Shown here in pieces: positions 16,883 to 24,738 of a stretch of DNA of 34,303 bases. The notes below the pieces were generated by a model. The model was not told where the DNA came from. It did not search any database and saw only the letters and a list, made by a program, of their open reading frames with translations. The translations under genes were made by a program, and so were the position numbers. Each line of letters starts with the position of its first letter. Position 1 is the stretch's first letter. Origin of the DNA: Synechococcus sp. UW140 (GTDB lineage: Bacteria; Cyanobacteriota; Cyanobacteriia; PCC-6307; Cyanobiaceae); the NCBI GenBank assembly GCA_945877115.1, contig CAMCQR010000022.1:1-34303 (forward strand), in the 5' to 3' direction.

Positions 16883-17818
16883 TCAGATCAGGGCACTGAT
16901 CGGCGAAGAACGCCTGCCATAGATGAGGGCATGCAAGGCCGGGTCCTGCATATAACGAAGGATCCGGCCAGGATAATCAAGCTTGCCATTGTGTAAGTAG
17001 GCCAAGGTGGCCAGGGCCTTGGCATCAGCAGACGAATCACTGGCCATCAACACCCGGCCGCGCGGCAGGCCTAGGGCCCGGCTGAGGCGGGCAAATTTAC
17101 CGACCAGAAGTTCCACATTGCGATCAGGGTCCAACAACTCCAGGCGCGCTTCCGTAATTTGCTCGGGACTGACGGACGCGGGAAGCTGGCCCTGCTTGAC
17201 CATCTCTTCAAATCCCAACTGAGCCGGACCCTGGGTATTGAACAGCCCAGATCGTACAGCGATTGGATTATCTTCCCCGGGTTTGGCATGCTGCAGCTCG
17301 TCGTAGAGCACCGCCGCCACCAGCATCGGATTGATCTCCTGCCTGCGGCTGTGGGTGATGATCAACGGCCGCAGATCCTCCAGCCGCCCCAGGGTGTGGT
17401 TACGCAGGGGCTGAAATTGGTCGAGGCCTTCGGTGAACAGCTGGGCTAGGGCCGGCTGGGGGCCGTGGACGCCGAAACGCCGATTCAGTTCGCGAAGTTC
17501 TTCCTTGGAAAAGTCGATCGGGTCGGGCCTCATGCCCTCACTACTGGGCAAACGGGCCGAAAGGGGGCCGAGGATCTCCGCCGCCCGTGGGGACTGCATC
17601 TGGCTAGCTCGCCAGGCCTGCAACGGGCTGCGAAACAGGGCCTGACCCGCCAGTGCCAGCAGTGCCAGACCCATCAGGGCCCTCGGCCGCGTACGGGACA
17701 GGCGGGTAGGGCGGCGGGCACCCCGGGGGCCAACCCCCGATCCCCAAGCTCTCCCTTGGCCCTTCAGGCTGGATCCGCTCGGGAACAATGGGGCGGAATC
17801 GGCGATGGTGTTAACCAT
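16883..17818 (-). CDS. Lysozyme-fold (lytic transglycosylase-like) anchored protein
   Basis: Protein of 311 residues with no firm family name from me. A basic N-terminus (about 1-47) precedes one hydrophobic segment, LMGLALLALAGQALF (about 48-62), so the rest is probably periplasmic. The C-terminal half follows the order of an SLT-type lysozyme fold. INPMLVAAVLYDELQH has a candidate catalytic Glu174, GLFNTQGPAQLG stands where SLT enzymes have GLMQL, LLDPDRNVELLVGKFARL matches the 'NI..G..YL' helix, and ALATLAYLHNG matches 'ALAAYNAG'. This ordering is seen in the sequence; the peptidoglycan-cleaving activity is inferred. Its neighbour is an amidase gene ending 5 bases away on the other strand. 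Confidence 0.65.
   Translation of the reverse strand: MVNTIADSAPLFPSGSSLKGQGRAWGSGVGPRGARRPTRLSRTRPRALMGLALLALAGQALFRSPLQAWRASQMQSPRAAEILGPLSARLPSSEGMRPDPIDFSKEELRELNRRFGVHGPQPALAQLFTEGLDQFQPLRNHTLGRLEDLRPLIITHSRRQEINPMLVAAVLYDELQHAKPGEDNPIAVRSGLFNTQGPAQLGFEEMVKQGQLPASVSPEQITEARLELLDPDRNVELLVGKFARLSRALGLPRGRVLMASDSSADAKALATLAYLHNGKLDYPGRILRYMQDPALHALIYGRRSSPISALI
16886..16901. terminator. Short perfect hairpin at the convergent gene junction
   Basis: GATCAG (16886-16891) and CTGATC (16896-16901) enclose the 4-base loop GGCA. It sits on the last codons of the lysozyme-fold gene and just after the amidase gene stop. There is no U-tract on either strand, so termination activity is uncertain. 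Confidence 0.3.
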
Positions 17819-17959
17819 TCTTAAGGCTTTATCGCATCGGTCCAGGGTCGGTTGACACGGTCGTGTGTCTGTCCCCCCACTCAGTGCGTTTCGGTCGCTT
17901 GCCGTTCGACCCGTTGCCTGGATACGGTTCGACGGCTAGCCAAGCTGTCCTGAGGGGCC

Positions 17960-19564
17960 ATGACATCGCTTCCGACGTTGGATGGCCATGACCCCGGGGG
18001 GCTCTGGCAGCGTTTCTGTCAGTTGTTGTGGCATGACGCCTCCCTGGGCTTCTGGCTGGATGCCAGCCGCATGGGGCTGGAGCAATCCCATTTCGAGAGC
18101 CTTGCCGGCCCCATGGCCGGGGCCTTTGCCGCCATGGCGCGCCTGGAGGGGGGTGCCATCGCCAATGCCGATGAGGGCCGCCAGGTCGGTCATTACTGGC
18201 TGCGGGATCCCCAGCTGGCCCCCGATGCCGCCGCCGGGGCCCGCATCGCCGCCGAGGTCGACCAGCTGGAGGCCTTCGGCGCCCAGGTGCGATCGGGAGC
18301 CATCGTCTCCCCTGCCGGCATCCCCTTCAGCGATGTGCTCTGGATCGGCATCGGCGGTTCCGGCCTCGGCCCCCTGTTGATCCTCCGGGCCCTGCAACAA
18401 CCCCACCGGGGATTGCCCTTCCATCTTTTCGACAACGTCGACCCCCAGGGATTCGCCACCACCCTCGAATCCCTGGGCGAGCGCCTGCGTACCACCTTGG
18501 TGGTGGTCGTCAGCAAATCGGGCGGCACGCCCGAACCCCGCATCGGCATGCAGCAGGCCCGGGCCCGCCTGGAGGCCCTCGGCGGCACCTGGGCGGCCCA
18601 GGCCGTGGCCATCACCACCGCCGGCAGCCAATTGGACCAGCAGGCCCAGGGAGAAGGCTGGCTGGCCCGCTTCGACCTGCCCGATTGGGTGGGGGGACGC
18701 ACGAGCATCACGGGTGCCGTCGGGCTGCTGCCGGCGGCCCTCATCGATGCCGATCTGCGGGGCTTTCTGGCCGGCGCGGCGGCCATGGATCGCCTCACCC
18801 GCGTGCCGGAATTGGGCGCCAATCCGGCCGCCCTGCTGGCCGCCTGCTGGTATGCGGCCGGCGACGGCCGGGGCTTACGCGACATGGTGGTTCTGCCCTA
18901 TCGCGACCGCCTCGAGGTGTTCAGTCGCTATCTCCAACAGCTGGTGATGGAATCCATCGGCAAGAAACTGAATCGCGACGGGGCGATTGTTCACCAGGGT
19001 CTGGCCGTGTATGGCAACAAGGGATCCACCGATCAACACGCCTATGTCCAGCAACTGCGCGACGGTCTGGACAACTTCTTTGTGGTCTTCATCGAGGTCC
19101 TGGAGGATCCGGATTCGATTCAACCCCTCAACAAGGAACATCCGGGTGACGCCCTGGCCGGCTTCCTGCAGGGCACCCGCTCGGCCCTCAGCGAAGGCGA
19201 TCGGCAGAACCTGACCATCAGCATCGAACGCTTTGACGCCCGTGCCCTTGGCGCCCTGATCGCCCTGTTCGAGCGGGCCGTGGGCCTGTATGGCGAACTG
19301 GTCAATATCAATGCCTATCACCAACCGGGCGTGGAGGCCGGCAAGAAGGCCGCCACCGAAGTCCTGGACCTGCAGAGCCGGCTGGAGGGGCTGCTCGCCG
19401 ACGGCCAGGAGCGCAGCCTGGATGGGATGGCGGATGCCCTGGGACTGGCCAGCCCGGAACCGCTCTTCTGGATCCTGCGCCATCTCTGCCACAACCACCG
19501 GGGTATCAAGGCCAGCGGGGATTGGGGCCATCCGCAGGAACTGCGGTTTCACGCAGCCGGATAG
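17960..19564 (+). CDS. pgi: Glucose-6-phosphate isomerase
   Basis: Interconverts glucose 6-phosphate and fructose 6-phosphate in the cytoplasm. The product is 534 residues, close to the usual cyanobacterial length. It shows the SIS-fold phosphate site VLWIGIGGSGLGP and VVVSKSGGTPEP, followed by GRTSITGAVGLLPA. The catalytic glutamate is in LVMESIGKKLNRDG, the histidine in STDQHAYVQQLRDG, and the lysine in GVEAGKKAATEVL. All are conserved. The ATG at 17960 is preceded by CTGAGGGGCC, a weak ribosome site. The 141-base gap shared with the divergent lysozyme-fold gene holds a TTGACA at 17852-17857 without a matching -10. The guanidine operon begins just downstream. Confidence 0.96.
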   Translation: MTSLPTLDGHDPGGLWQRFCQLLWHDASLGFWLDASRMGLEQSHFESLAGPMAGAFAAMARLEGGAIANADEGRQVGHYWLRDPQLAPDAAAGARIAAEVDQLEAFGAQVRSGAIVSPAGIPFSDVLWIGIGGSGLGPLLILRALQQPHRGLPFHLFDNVDPQGFATTLESLGERLRTTLVVVVSKSGGTPEPRIGMQQARARLEALGGTWAAQAVAITTAGSQLDQQAQGEGWLARFDLPDWVGGRTSITGAVGLLPAALIDADLRGFLAGAAAMDRLTRVPELGANPAALLAACWYAAGDGRGLRDMVVLPYRDRLEVFSRYLQQLVMESIGKKLNRDGAIVHQGLAVYGNKGSTDQHAYVQQLRDGLDNFFVVFIEVLEDPDSIQPLNKEHPGDALAGFLQGTRSALSEGDRQNLTISIERFDARALGALIALFERAVGLYGELVNINAYHQPGVEAGKKAATEVLDLQSRLEGLLADGQERSLDGMADALGLASPEPLFWILRHLCHNHRGIKASGDWGHPQELRFHAAG

Positions 19565-19626
19565 GCCAGGAGGGGCACCCAAGGAAAAGGGGCCAACGGC
19601 GTTTGGGCGAGGTCGGCGGCCCTTGT

Positions 19627-19668
19627 GTAGTCATTGATGCCAAAAACCCTAATCATTTCCTGTATGAT
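19627..19668 (+). promoter_or_regulatory. Candidate promoter with NtcA-like box for the guanidine operon
   Basis: GTA (19627-19629), eight bases, then TGC (19638-19640) gives one mismatch to the NtcA consensus GTA-N8-TAC. After 22 bases comes TATGAT (19663-19668), a good -10. The cyanobacterial NtcA-activated promoter layout is GTAN8TAC-N20-24-TAN3T, so the spacing fits. Transcription would start near 19675, just before the riboswitch. No usual -35 is present at the right distance. The -10 is fairly convincing; NtcA control is inference. Confidence 0.45.
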
Positions 19669-19684
19669 GCCGGGGCGGAAAAGA

Positions 19685-19782
19685 TTTCTAGGGTTCCGAT
19701 TTCGATGGTTCCATCGGAATGCTGGTCCAAGAGAAATCCACCGGCTCTTGCTGGTGACACGGAGGGATAAAAGCCCGGGAGG
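19685..19782 (+). promoter_or_regulatory. Guanidine-I (ykkC) riboswitch aptamer
   Basis: The RNA carries the conserved guanidine-I signature in order: CTAGGGTTCCG (19688-19698), CTGGTCCAAGAG (19722-19733), ACACGGAGGGATAAAAGCCC (19757-19776) and GGGAGG (19777-19782). The stems are visible: TTCCGAT/ATCGGAA (19694-19700 with 19713-19719), CACCGGC/GCTGGTG (19739-19745 with 19750-19756, one G-U pair), and GGG/CCC closing the ATAAAAG loop (19764-19776). The family binds guanidinium and usually turns on exporters or guanidine-degrading genes. Here it sits directly upstream of a guanidine hydrolase gene, which fits exactly. Confidence 0.95.
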
Positions 19783-19803
19783 CCGCTTCATCAACAACCT
19801 CCC
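19777..19803 (+). promoter_or_regulatory. Expression platform hairpin competing with the aptamer
   Basis: GGGAGG at the 3' edge of the aptamer (19777-19782) is exactly complementary to CCTCCC (19798-19803), which ends two bases before the gdmH ATG (19806). No U-tract follows, so a classic terminator is unlikely. The inference is that, without guanidine, this hairpin blocks ribosome access at the start. With guanidine, GGGAG is held in the closing P1 stem (with TTTCT at 19685-19689) and translation proceeds, giving an on-switch. Confidence 0.55.
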
Positions 19804-19805
19804 CC

Positions 19806-21029
19806 ATGACTTCTGCACCGGAGCCCCCGTCTGCCGTCCCCTTTGATCGTTTGCCTCCATCCGGCCCGGCTGATGTTCCCCAGAACACCGAGGCCGCCAG
19901 GGCTCTTGCCATGGAGCAACGCCTACCGTTGACCGGCTGGCAACAGGAGGTTGACCAAGGCCTGCGTTACGGCCTTGAGGCGGCGGAAAGCATTGTCGAT
20001 CGTCGCATCTCCACCTTCTCGCGGGGGGAACTGCCCCATTACGCGGGGATCAATACCTTCATGAAAGCCCCGTACATCGAAGATGTCCACCGTGTCGGTG
20101 AATTCGATGTGGCCATTCTTGGTGTACCCCACGATAGTGGTACCACCTACCGCCCAGGCACCCGCTTTGGGCCCCAGGGAATCCGGCGAATTTCTGCTTT
20201 ATACACCCCCTATAACTATGAAATGGGAGTCGATCTACGGGAGCAGATCCGACTCTGTGATGTGGGAGACATCTTTACGATTCCCGCTAACAATGAAAAA
20301 AGCTTTGATCAAATATCCAAGGGAGTCGCCCATGTTTTTGCCAGTGGGGCTTTCCCCATCATCCTCGGTGGTGATCATTCCATCGGCTTCCCGACCCTAC
20401 GGGGAGTATGCCGCCATCTAGGCGATAAAAAGGTCGGTATTATTCACTTTGACCGCCATGTCGACACCCAGGAAATTGACCTGGATGAGCGGATGCACAC
20501 GACCCCCTGGTTCCATGCAACCAACATGGCCAATGCCCCTGCCAAAAATCTGGTCCAACTCGGCATTGGGGGTTGGCAAGTTCCCCGGGAAGGGGTCAAG
20601 GTCTGCCGTGAGCGCGGAACCAACATCCTCACAGTCACGGATATCTGTGATATGGGCTTAGAAGCGGCAGCACGCTTTGCCATCGACCGGGCTACCGATG
20701 GCACTGATTGTGTTTATATCTCCTTTGACATTGACTGTATTGATGCCGGCTTCGTACCAGGTACTGGATGGCCTGAACCGGGCGGACTGCTGCCCAGAGA
20801 AGCCTTGAAGCTGTTGGAACTGATTGTGCGCAATGTGAATGTTTGCGGGCTTGAAGTGGTGGAAGTTTCCCCTCCCTATGACGTCAGTGACATGACCTCT
20901 CTCATGGCCACACGGGTCATCTGCGACACGATGGCCCATCTCGTGGTGAGTGGACAATTGCCCAGAAAGTCGCCCCCAGCTTGGATCCATAAGGAAGCCA
21001 ACATGGAAGTTGATCAAAAGTGGAGGTAG
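19806..21029 (+). CDS. gdmH: Nickel-dependent guanidine hydrolase, arginase family
   Basis: Predicted to hydrolyse free guanidine to urea and ammonium in the cytoplasm. The 407-residue product is a ureohydrolase with both metal sites intact: GGDHS (H191), FDRHVD (D216, H218, D220) and SFDIDCID (D308, D310). Three features place it with Synechocystis GdmH (Sll1077) rather than agmatinase or arginase. First, it has an N-terminal extension of about 90 residues before DVAILGVPHDSG. Second, it has the unusual FDRHVDTQ (most relatives have FDAHxD). Third, it has a tryptophan (W322) in PGTGWPEPGG, where agmatinases have Thr; a pocket-narrowing Trp is described for GdmH. The riboswitch upstream and the hypA/hypB pair downstream support guanidine as substrate and nickel as metal. 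The start is the first ATG after the riboswitch hairpin. Confidence 0.93.
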   Translation: MTSAPEPPSAVPFDRLPPSGPADVPQNTEAARALAMEQRLPLTGWQQEVDQGLRYGLEAAESIVDRRISTFSRGELPHYAGINTFMKAPYIEDVHRVGEFDVAILGVPHDSGTTYRPGTRFGPQGIRRISALYTPYNYEMGVDLREQIRLCDVGDIFTIPANNEKSFDQISKGVAHVFASGAFPIILGGDHSIGFPTLRGVCRHLGDKKVGIIHFDRHVDTQEIDLDERMHTTPWFHATNMANAPAKNLVQLGIGGWQVPREGVKVCRERGTNILTVTDICDMGLEAAARFAIDRATDGTDCVYISFDIDCIDAGFVPGTGWPEPGGLLPREALKLLELIVRNVNVCGLEVVEVSPPYDVSDMTSLMATRVICDTMAHLVVSGQLPRKSPPAWIHKEANMEVDQKWR

Positions 21030-21034
21030 CCCTC

Positions 21035-21391
21035 ATGCATGAAATCGACATGACCCGTGCCCTGCTGGCATCCCTGCAGGAGTGGAAATTGAGCCACGCC
21101 CCTAGGGATCCCCAGGTAAACACGGTTCACCTTGAAGTTGGGGCCTTCACCTGTGTTGAACCCGATCAGTTGGTCTTCACCTGGGATGCGGCAATCAGCA
21201 ACAGCTGGCTGCAGGGGGCTCGCCTAGCCATCGATCCCGTTCCCTTGATGGGTCGCTGTGTTCGTTGCCAGAACCCTTATGAACCGAAGCCAAACCAGGG
21301 TTACCGCTCCCCCTGCTGCAGCCATCCTATGGAGGAAATAATCAGTGGTCGTGAACTGCGTATTCGCAGTGTTGATTACACCTTTGCCTGA
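21035..21391 (+). CDS. hypA: HypA-type nickel chaperone for the guanidine hydrolase
   Basis: Small nickel-binding accessory protein, 118 residues. It starts at the ATG at 21035 because HypA proteins need MHE at the N-terminus, where His2 binds nickel; an ideal GGAGG lies 8 bases before it (21022-21026). The zinc domain has C75-VR-C78 and then, after 15 residues, CCSH (C94, C95, H97), where standard HypA has a second CxxC. His97 may replace the last cysteine. The C-terminus [14 protein letters not shown] is family-typical. It starts 5 bases after the gdmH stop and 5 bases separate it from hypB, so it is part of the same operon. No hydrogenase gene is nearby, so a role in loading nickel into GdmH (the role named GhaA in Synechocystis, from memory) is more likely than hydrogenase maturation. 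Confidence 0.92.
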   Translation: MHEIDMTRALLASLQEWKLSHAPRDPQVNTVHLEVGAFTCVEPDQLVFTWDAAISNSWLQGARLAIDPVPLMGRCVRCQNPYEPKPNQGYRSPCCSHPMEEIISGRELRIRSVDYTFA

Positions 21392-21396
21392 TTGTC

Positions 21397-22125
21397 ATGC
21401 ACATGCCCCTTGAAGACACCATCGGCCTCAATTTGCTGGCCGCCAATCAGCACCAAGCCGAACACAATCGCGAACAATTTGACGCCTGGCATCTGCTTTG
21501 TCTCAATCTCATGAGCAGTCCGGGCGCCGGTAAGACCTCCCTATTGGAGCGGTCACTGGCCCAGCTGGCCAACGAATTCTCCATGGCCGTGCTGGAAGGG
21601 GACATGACCACCCAGCTCGATGCCGAACGACTTGAAGCCGTGGGGATCCCGGTGATCCCCATCACCACAGGTCGAGCCTGTCATCTCGATGCCTCCATGG
21701 TGAGGGGTGGCATGAAGCTGCTGGCCGCCCGCCTTGATCCCGCCGAACTCGACCTGCTCTGGGTCGAAAATGTTGGCAATCTCGTCTGTCCGGCAGAATT
21801 TGAAGTGGGAGAGCATCGCAAAGTAGCCCTTTTGAGCGTCACGGAAGGGGAAGATAAACCCCTCAAATATCCAGTGATGTTCCGCGAGGCCGATTGTGTG
21901 TTGATCACAAAGATTGACCTACTTCCCTATCTATCCATCGATTTGGATCGCCTCGAAAACCATATTCGCCAGGTCAATCCTATCTGCACCATATTGCGAG
22001 TTTCTGCCAACACCGGAGCAGGTTTCGATGCCTGGCATGGCTGGCTGCATCAACAGCGCAACGCCCAGGCCCCTGGCTTCGCCCCCCGGGCCCCGCACTC
22101 CCTCCGGGAGCCCGCCGTCCTTTGA
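21397..22125 (+). CDS. hypB: HypB-type GTPase for nickel insertion
   Basis: G3E-type GTPase of 242 residues that hands nickel to its target enzyme with HypA. The P-loop [14 protein letters not shown] (about 40-53), [25 protein letters not shown] with the metal-binding C95-H96, [17 protein letters not shown] with C131, and TKIDLLPY are all HypB features. There is no histidine-rich N-terminal nickel store; the first 25 residues hold only scattered His ([15 protein letters not shown]). The C-terminus ends in a Pro/Arg-rich stretch. The ATG at 21397 is used; a second Met lies two codons later. It is located between hypA and the importer genes, consistent with a GdmH-specific nickel-loading pair rather than a hydrogenase set, since hypC-F are absent here. 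Confidence 0.93.
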   Translation: MHMPLEDTIGLNLLAANQHQAEHNREQFDAWHLLCLNLMSSPGAGKTSLLERSLAQLANEFSMAVLEGDMTTQLDAERLEAVGIPVIPITTGRACHLDASMVRGGMKLLAARLDPAELDLLWVENVGNLVCPAEFEVGEHRKVALLSVTEGEDKPLKYPVMFREADCVLITKIDLLPYLSIDLDRLENHIRQVNPICTILRVSANTGAGFDAWHGWLHQQRNAQAPGFAPRAPHSLREPAVL

Positions 22126-22164
22126 GCCCCCTTCCCTTCTTCCCCAAGCCCTGCGCCGAACCCC

Positions 22165-23172
22165 ATGCCCCCCTCCCTCCGTTCCAGCCAGCGCAAACGG
22201 CTCTCGGCCTTGTTGGCCCTCAGCCTGATCACTGTTTCATTAGGCGGTTGTGGCAAGAGCGTGCCTGCAGATCCACCGGTCCGCATCGGCTACAGCGCCT
22301 GGCCGGGCTGGTTCCCTTGGAAAGTCAGTGAAGAAAAGGGGTTGTTTAGCGCCGCCGGGGTGCCGGTCAAATTGACCTGGTTTGATGGCTATCTCGATTC
22401 CATCAATGCCCTCAATGCCGGTCAGCTGGACTGCAACAGCCAGACCCTCAATGACACGCTCAGCTCCATGGCCGGTGGTGCCGATTTGCAAGTCGTGCTG
22501 ACGAACGATATTTCGACAGGAAACGACCAAATCATCGCGGCACCAGGCATCAAGAGCGTTCAGGACCTCAAGGGCAAAAAGATCGCTGTAGAAGAGGGAA
22601 CGGTCGATCATTATCTGTTATTGCTTGGCCTCAGTAAGGCACGACTTTCCCAGTCCGACATTACCTTTGTTCCCCTAGAGACCGGCGCGGCGGCGGCGGC
22701 CTTCGTGGCCGGCAAGGTGGATGCGGTGGGTGTCTTTGCTCCCTTCACGACCCAGGCCCTCAAACGGCCCGGCAGCAAAGTCCTATTCAGCTCGAAGGAT
22801 TTCCCCGGAGCCATCAGCGACCATTTGGTCTGTCGCCGCGACTTCGTCAGCCAGCATCCAGACAAGGTTCAAAAAATCGTCAACACCTGGTTTGCCACCC
22901 TCCAGGAGATCAAGGCCAACCCAGCCCCCTCCCTAGCCATCTTGTCCAAGCGGGCGGGGGTCAGCGAAGCCGATTACAAGCTTTACGACGCCGGAACGAC
23001 CATCTACAGCCTGGCCGAGAACCGTCAGGCTTTTCGTCCCGGCACCAGCATGACGGCCTTGCCCTACGCAGCCCAGCAGATCAGTGGCTTCCTCAAGGCG
23101 ATAGGGATGGCGAAGACTCCTCCGCAGCTTGAGGGCCTGTTCCAGCCCCAATTCGTGGACGCGGTAAAATGA
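22165..23172 (+). CDS. Lipoprotein solute-binding protein of a guanidine-linked ABC importer
   Basis: Periplasmic solute-binding protein of the SsuA/TauA/THI5 (NMT1-like) class, 335 residues. A signal peptide with a basic start (RSSQRKR) and hydrophobic core ends in the lipobox LGGC, so Cys29 is probably lipidated. The mature part begins with VRIGYSAWPGWFPWKVSEEKGLF, seen here as IGYSAWPGWFPW and EEKGLF, then LNAGQLDCNSQTLND, IKSVQDLKGKKIAVEEGTV and VDAVGVFAPF. These are standard positions for the two-lobe fold. Substrate specificity cannot be read from sequence; guanidine is inferred from its place in the riboswitch-controlled operon. It starts 39 bases after hypB, and its stop overlaps the permease start (ATGA). 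Confidence 0.88.
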   Translation: MPPSLRSSQRKRLSALLALSLITVSLGGCGKSVPADPPVRIGYSAWPGWFPWKVSEEKGLFSAAGVPVKLTWFDGYLDSINALNAGQLDCNSQTLNDTLSSMAGGADLQVVLTNDISTGNDQIIAAPGIKSVQDLKGKKIAVEEGTVDHYLLLLGLSKARLSQSDITFVPLETGAAAAAFVAGKVDAVGVFAPFTTQALKRPGSKVLFSSKDFPGAISDHLVCRRDFVSQHPDKVQKIVNTWFATLQEIKANPAPSLAILSKRAGVSEADYKLYDAGTTIYSLAENRQAFRPGTSMTALPYAAQQISGFLKAIGMAKTPPQLEGLFQPQFVDAVK

Positions 23173-23960
23173 CTTCTTTGGGTACATTCTCAGGCCGGGG
23201 CAGGAGACACCTGCTGGTCCATCCTTGGAGCCTGGGTCTACTTGGCATTCTGCTTGTTTTCGGCCTTTGGGCAACCATCTCTAGCCTGGGTGTCGTCGAT
23301 CAACTGTTTTTGCCAAGTCCGGCCGCAGTCTTTTTGGCCGGACAGGAGCAATTGGCCCAGGGTCAGCTGGTGGCCGATCTGGTGGCCAGCATCAGGCGAG
23401 TCTTTGGCGGTTTTGCCCTCTCGGCCCTGGTAGCCATCCCCCTGGGCATCGCCATGGGGGCCAATACCACCCTTTGCCGCCTGCTGGAGCCGCTGCTTGG
23501 AATTCTGCGATACATGCCCGCCCCAGCCTTCATCCCTCTGCTTATTATCTATTTCGGCGTCGATGAGCTGCCAAAGATTTTATTGATTTTCATTGGCACC
23601 CTATTTTTTAATACTTTAATGATTATGGATGCCGTTAAATTTGTACCCAGTGAATTAATTGAAACAGCCCTAACTCTAGGCGGCAAAAGAGCTGATTTAC
23701 TGACCCGAGTGATCGCACCTTACATTATTCCTCAAGCCTTAGATGCCTTTCGCGTGAACATGGCGGCTGCCTGGAATTTGGTGATTGTTGCCGAACTGGT
23801 GGCAGCGGAAGATGGCCTGGGCAAGCGCATCAGCTTGGCCCAACGCTTCCTACGCACAGATCAGATTTTTTTGGGCTTAATTGTCATTGGCATTATTGGA
23901 CTATTGATTGATCTTGGCTTTCGCATGCTAATGCGTAGACGTTGTAGTTGGGCCCAATAA
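23169..23960 (+). CDS. ABC importer permease, guanidine operon
   Basis: Integral membrane subunit of the SsuC/TauC/NrtB class, 263 residues with about six hydrophobic segments. The cytoplasmic coupling loop is seen as ELIETALTLGGKRADLLTRV followed by APYIIPQALDAFR, and AAAWNLVIVAELVAAEDGLG is the usual late motif of this class. The start ATG overlaps the upstream stop by four bases, so translation is coupled. The middle of the gene is unusually AT-rich for this window: 16 of 60 bases are G or C at 23581-23640, against 42 of 60 in pgi at 18601-18660. It should form the channel with the neighbouring ATPase and lipoprotein. Guanidine as cargo is inferred from context. Confidence 0.9.
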   Translation: MTSLGTFSGRGRRHLLVHPWSLGLLGILLVFGLWATISSLGVVDQLFLPSPAAVFLAGQEQLAQGQLVADLVASIRRVFGGFALSALVAIPLGIAMGANTTLCRLLEPLLGILRYMPAPAFIPLLIIYFGVDELPKILLIFIGTLFFNTLMIMDAVKFVPSELIETALTLGGKRADLLTRVIAPYIIPQALDAFRVNMAAAWNLVIVAELVAAEDGLGKRISLAQRFLRTDQIFLGLIVIGIIGLLIDLGFRMLMRRRCSWAQ

Positions 23961-23970
23961 AACACTTTTC

Positions 23971-24738
23971 ATGGACCTCATTCTCGACGGCGTTTGCAAA
24001 AGCTACCCCCAATCCAGGGGAAGTCTGGCCATTCTTGATGACATCAATTTCAGCATTCACACGGGCCAATTTGTGGCCCTCTTAGGAAGTTCTGGTTCTG
24101 GTAAGTCAACCGTCATGAGGCTAGTGGCTGGGCTTGAGTTTCCCAGCAATGGTCGAATCACTTTTGACGGTCTGCCGGTGGGCGGACCCGGATCGGACCG
24201 GGGGATGGTATTTCAAAAATACAGTCTTTATCCCTGGCTCACCGCCGCGCAAAATGTTGCCTTCGGCATGGAGCTCCAAGGCCTGCCCCGTTTGGAAGTG
24301 CGGGAACGTACGGCATACTTCCTTGAGGTGGTGGGTCTTCGTGATGCGGGCGGCCGTCTGCCCCGCGAGCTCTCCGGAGGGATGCAGCAGCGCATCGCCA
24401 TTGCCAGGGCCCTGGCGGCCCAACCCAAGTTGTTGTTATTGGACGAACCCTTTGGGGCCCTGGATCTGCAGATTCGTGAATCCATGCAGGAATTTCTCTA
24501 TCAGCTGTGGCAGCAGACAGGCCTTTCAGTCCTTCTGATCACTCACGATATTGACGAGGCCCTCCTGCTTGCCCAACAGATCCATGTCCTGGCGCCGCGG
24601 CCGGGTCGCATCGTCCGCAGTCTCATGGTGGACTTCGACCATGGCGACATGATGGCCCTGCGGCTGTCCACTCCATTCCTGGAGCGCCGCCAGGAGCTGG
24701 CCAACGGCCTACGACAGTTGGATGGAACGCTGACTTAA
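23971..24738 (+). CDS. ABC importer ATPase, guanidine operon
   Basis: ATP-binding subunit of 255 residues, of the SsuB/TauB/NrtD class. Visible are Walker A GSSGSGKST (39-47), the Q-loop VFQKYSLYPWLT, the signature LSGGMQQR (134-141), Walker B LLLLDEPFGALD and the switch histidine in THDIDEALLL (H192). All are intact. It begins 10 bases after the permease stop and is the last gene of the operon, followed by two small hairpins. It powers the importer whose binding protein and permease precede it. The class also transports nitrate, taurine and sulfonates, so only the operon context points to guanidine. Confidence 0.9.
   Translation: MDLILDGVCKSYPQSRGSLAILDDINFSIHTGQFVALLGSSGSGKSTVMRLVAGLEFPSNGRITFDGLPVGGPGSDRGMVFQKYSLYPWLTAAQNVAFGMELQGLPRLEVRERTAYFLEVVGLRDAGGRLPRELSGGMQQRIAIARALAAQPKLLLLDEPFGALDLQIRESMQEFLYQLWQQTGLSVLLITHDIDEALLLAQQIHVLAPRPGRIVRSLMVDFDHGDMMALRLSTPFLERRQELANGLRQLDGTLT

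Noticed and set aside
17852-17857. TTGACA as a -35 element for pgi
   Set aside because: No -10 is found at 16-18 bases; the following sequence is C-rich.
19806-21029. Agmatinase or arginase (speB-like) call
   Set aside because: The FDRHVD motif, the Trp in GTGWPEPGG, the long N-extension and the guanidine riboswitch all point to guanidine hydrolase.
21035-22125. HypA/HypB as hydrogenase maturation genes
   Set aside because: No hydrogenase structural gene or hypC-F is nearby, and both lie inside the guanidine operon right after a GdmH-type enzyme that needs nickel.
22165-24738. Nitrate, taurine or sulfonate importer
   Set aside because: The transporter class fits these substrates too, but the operon context with guanidine sensing and hydrolysis makes guanidine the better guess; no other nitrogen or sulfur gene is linked.
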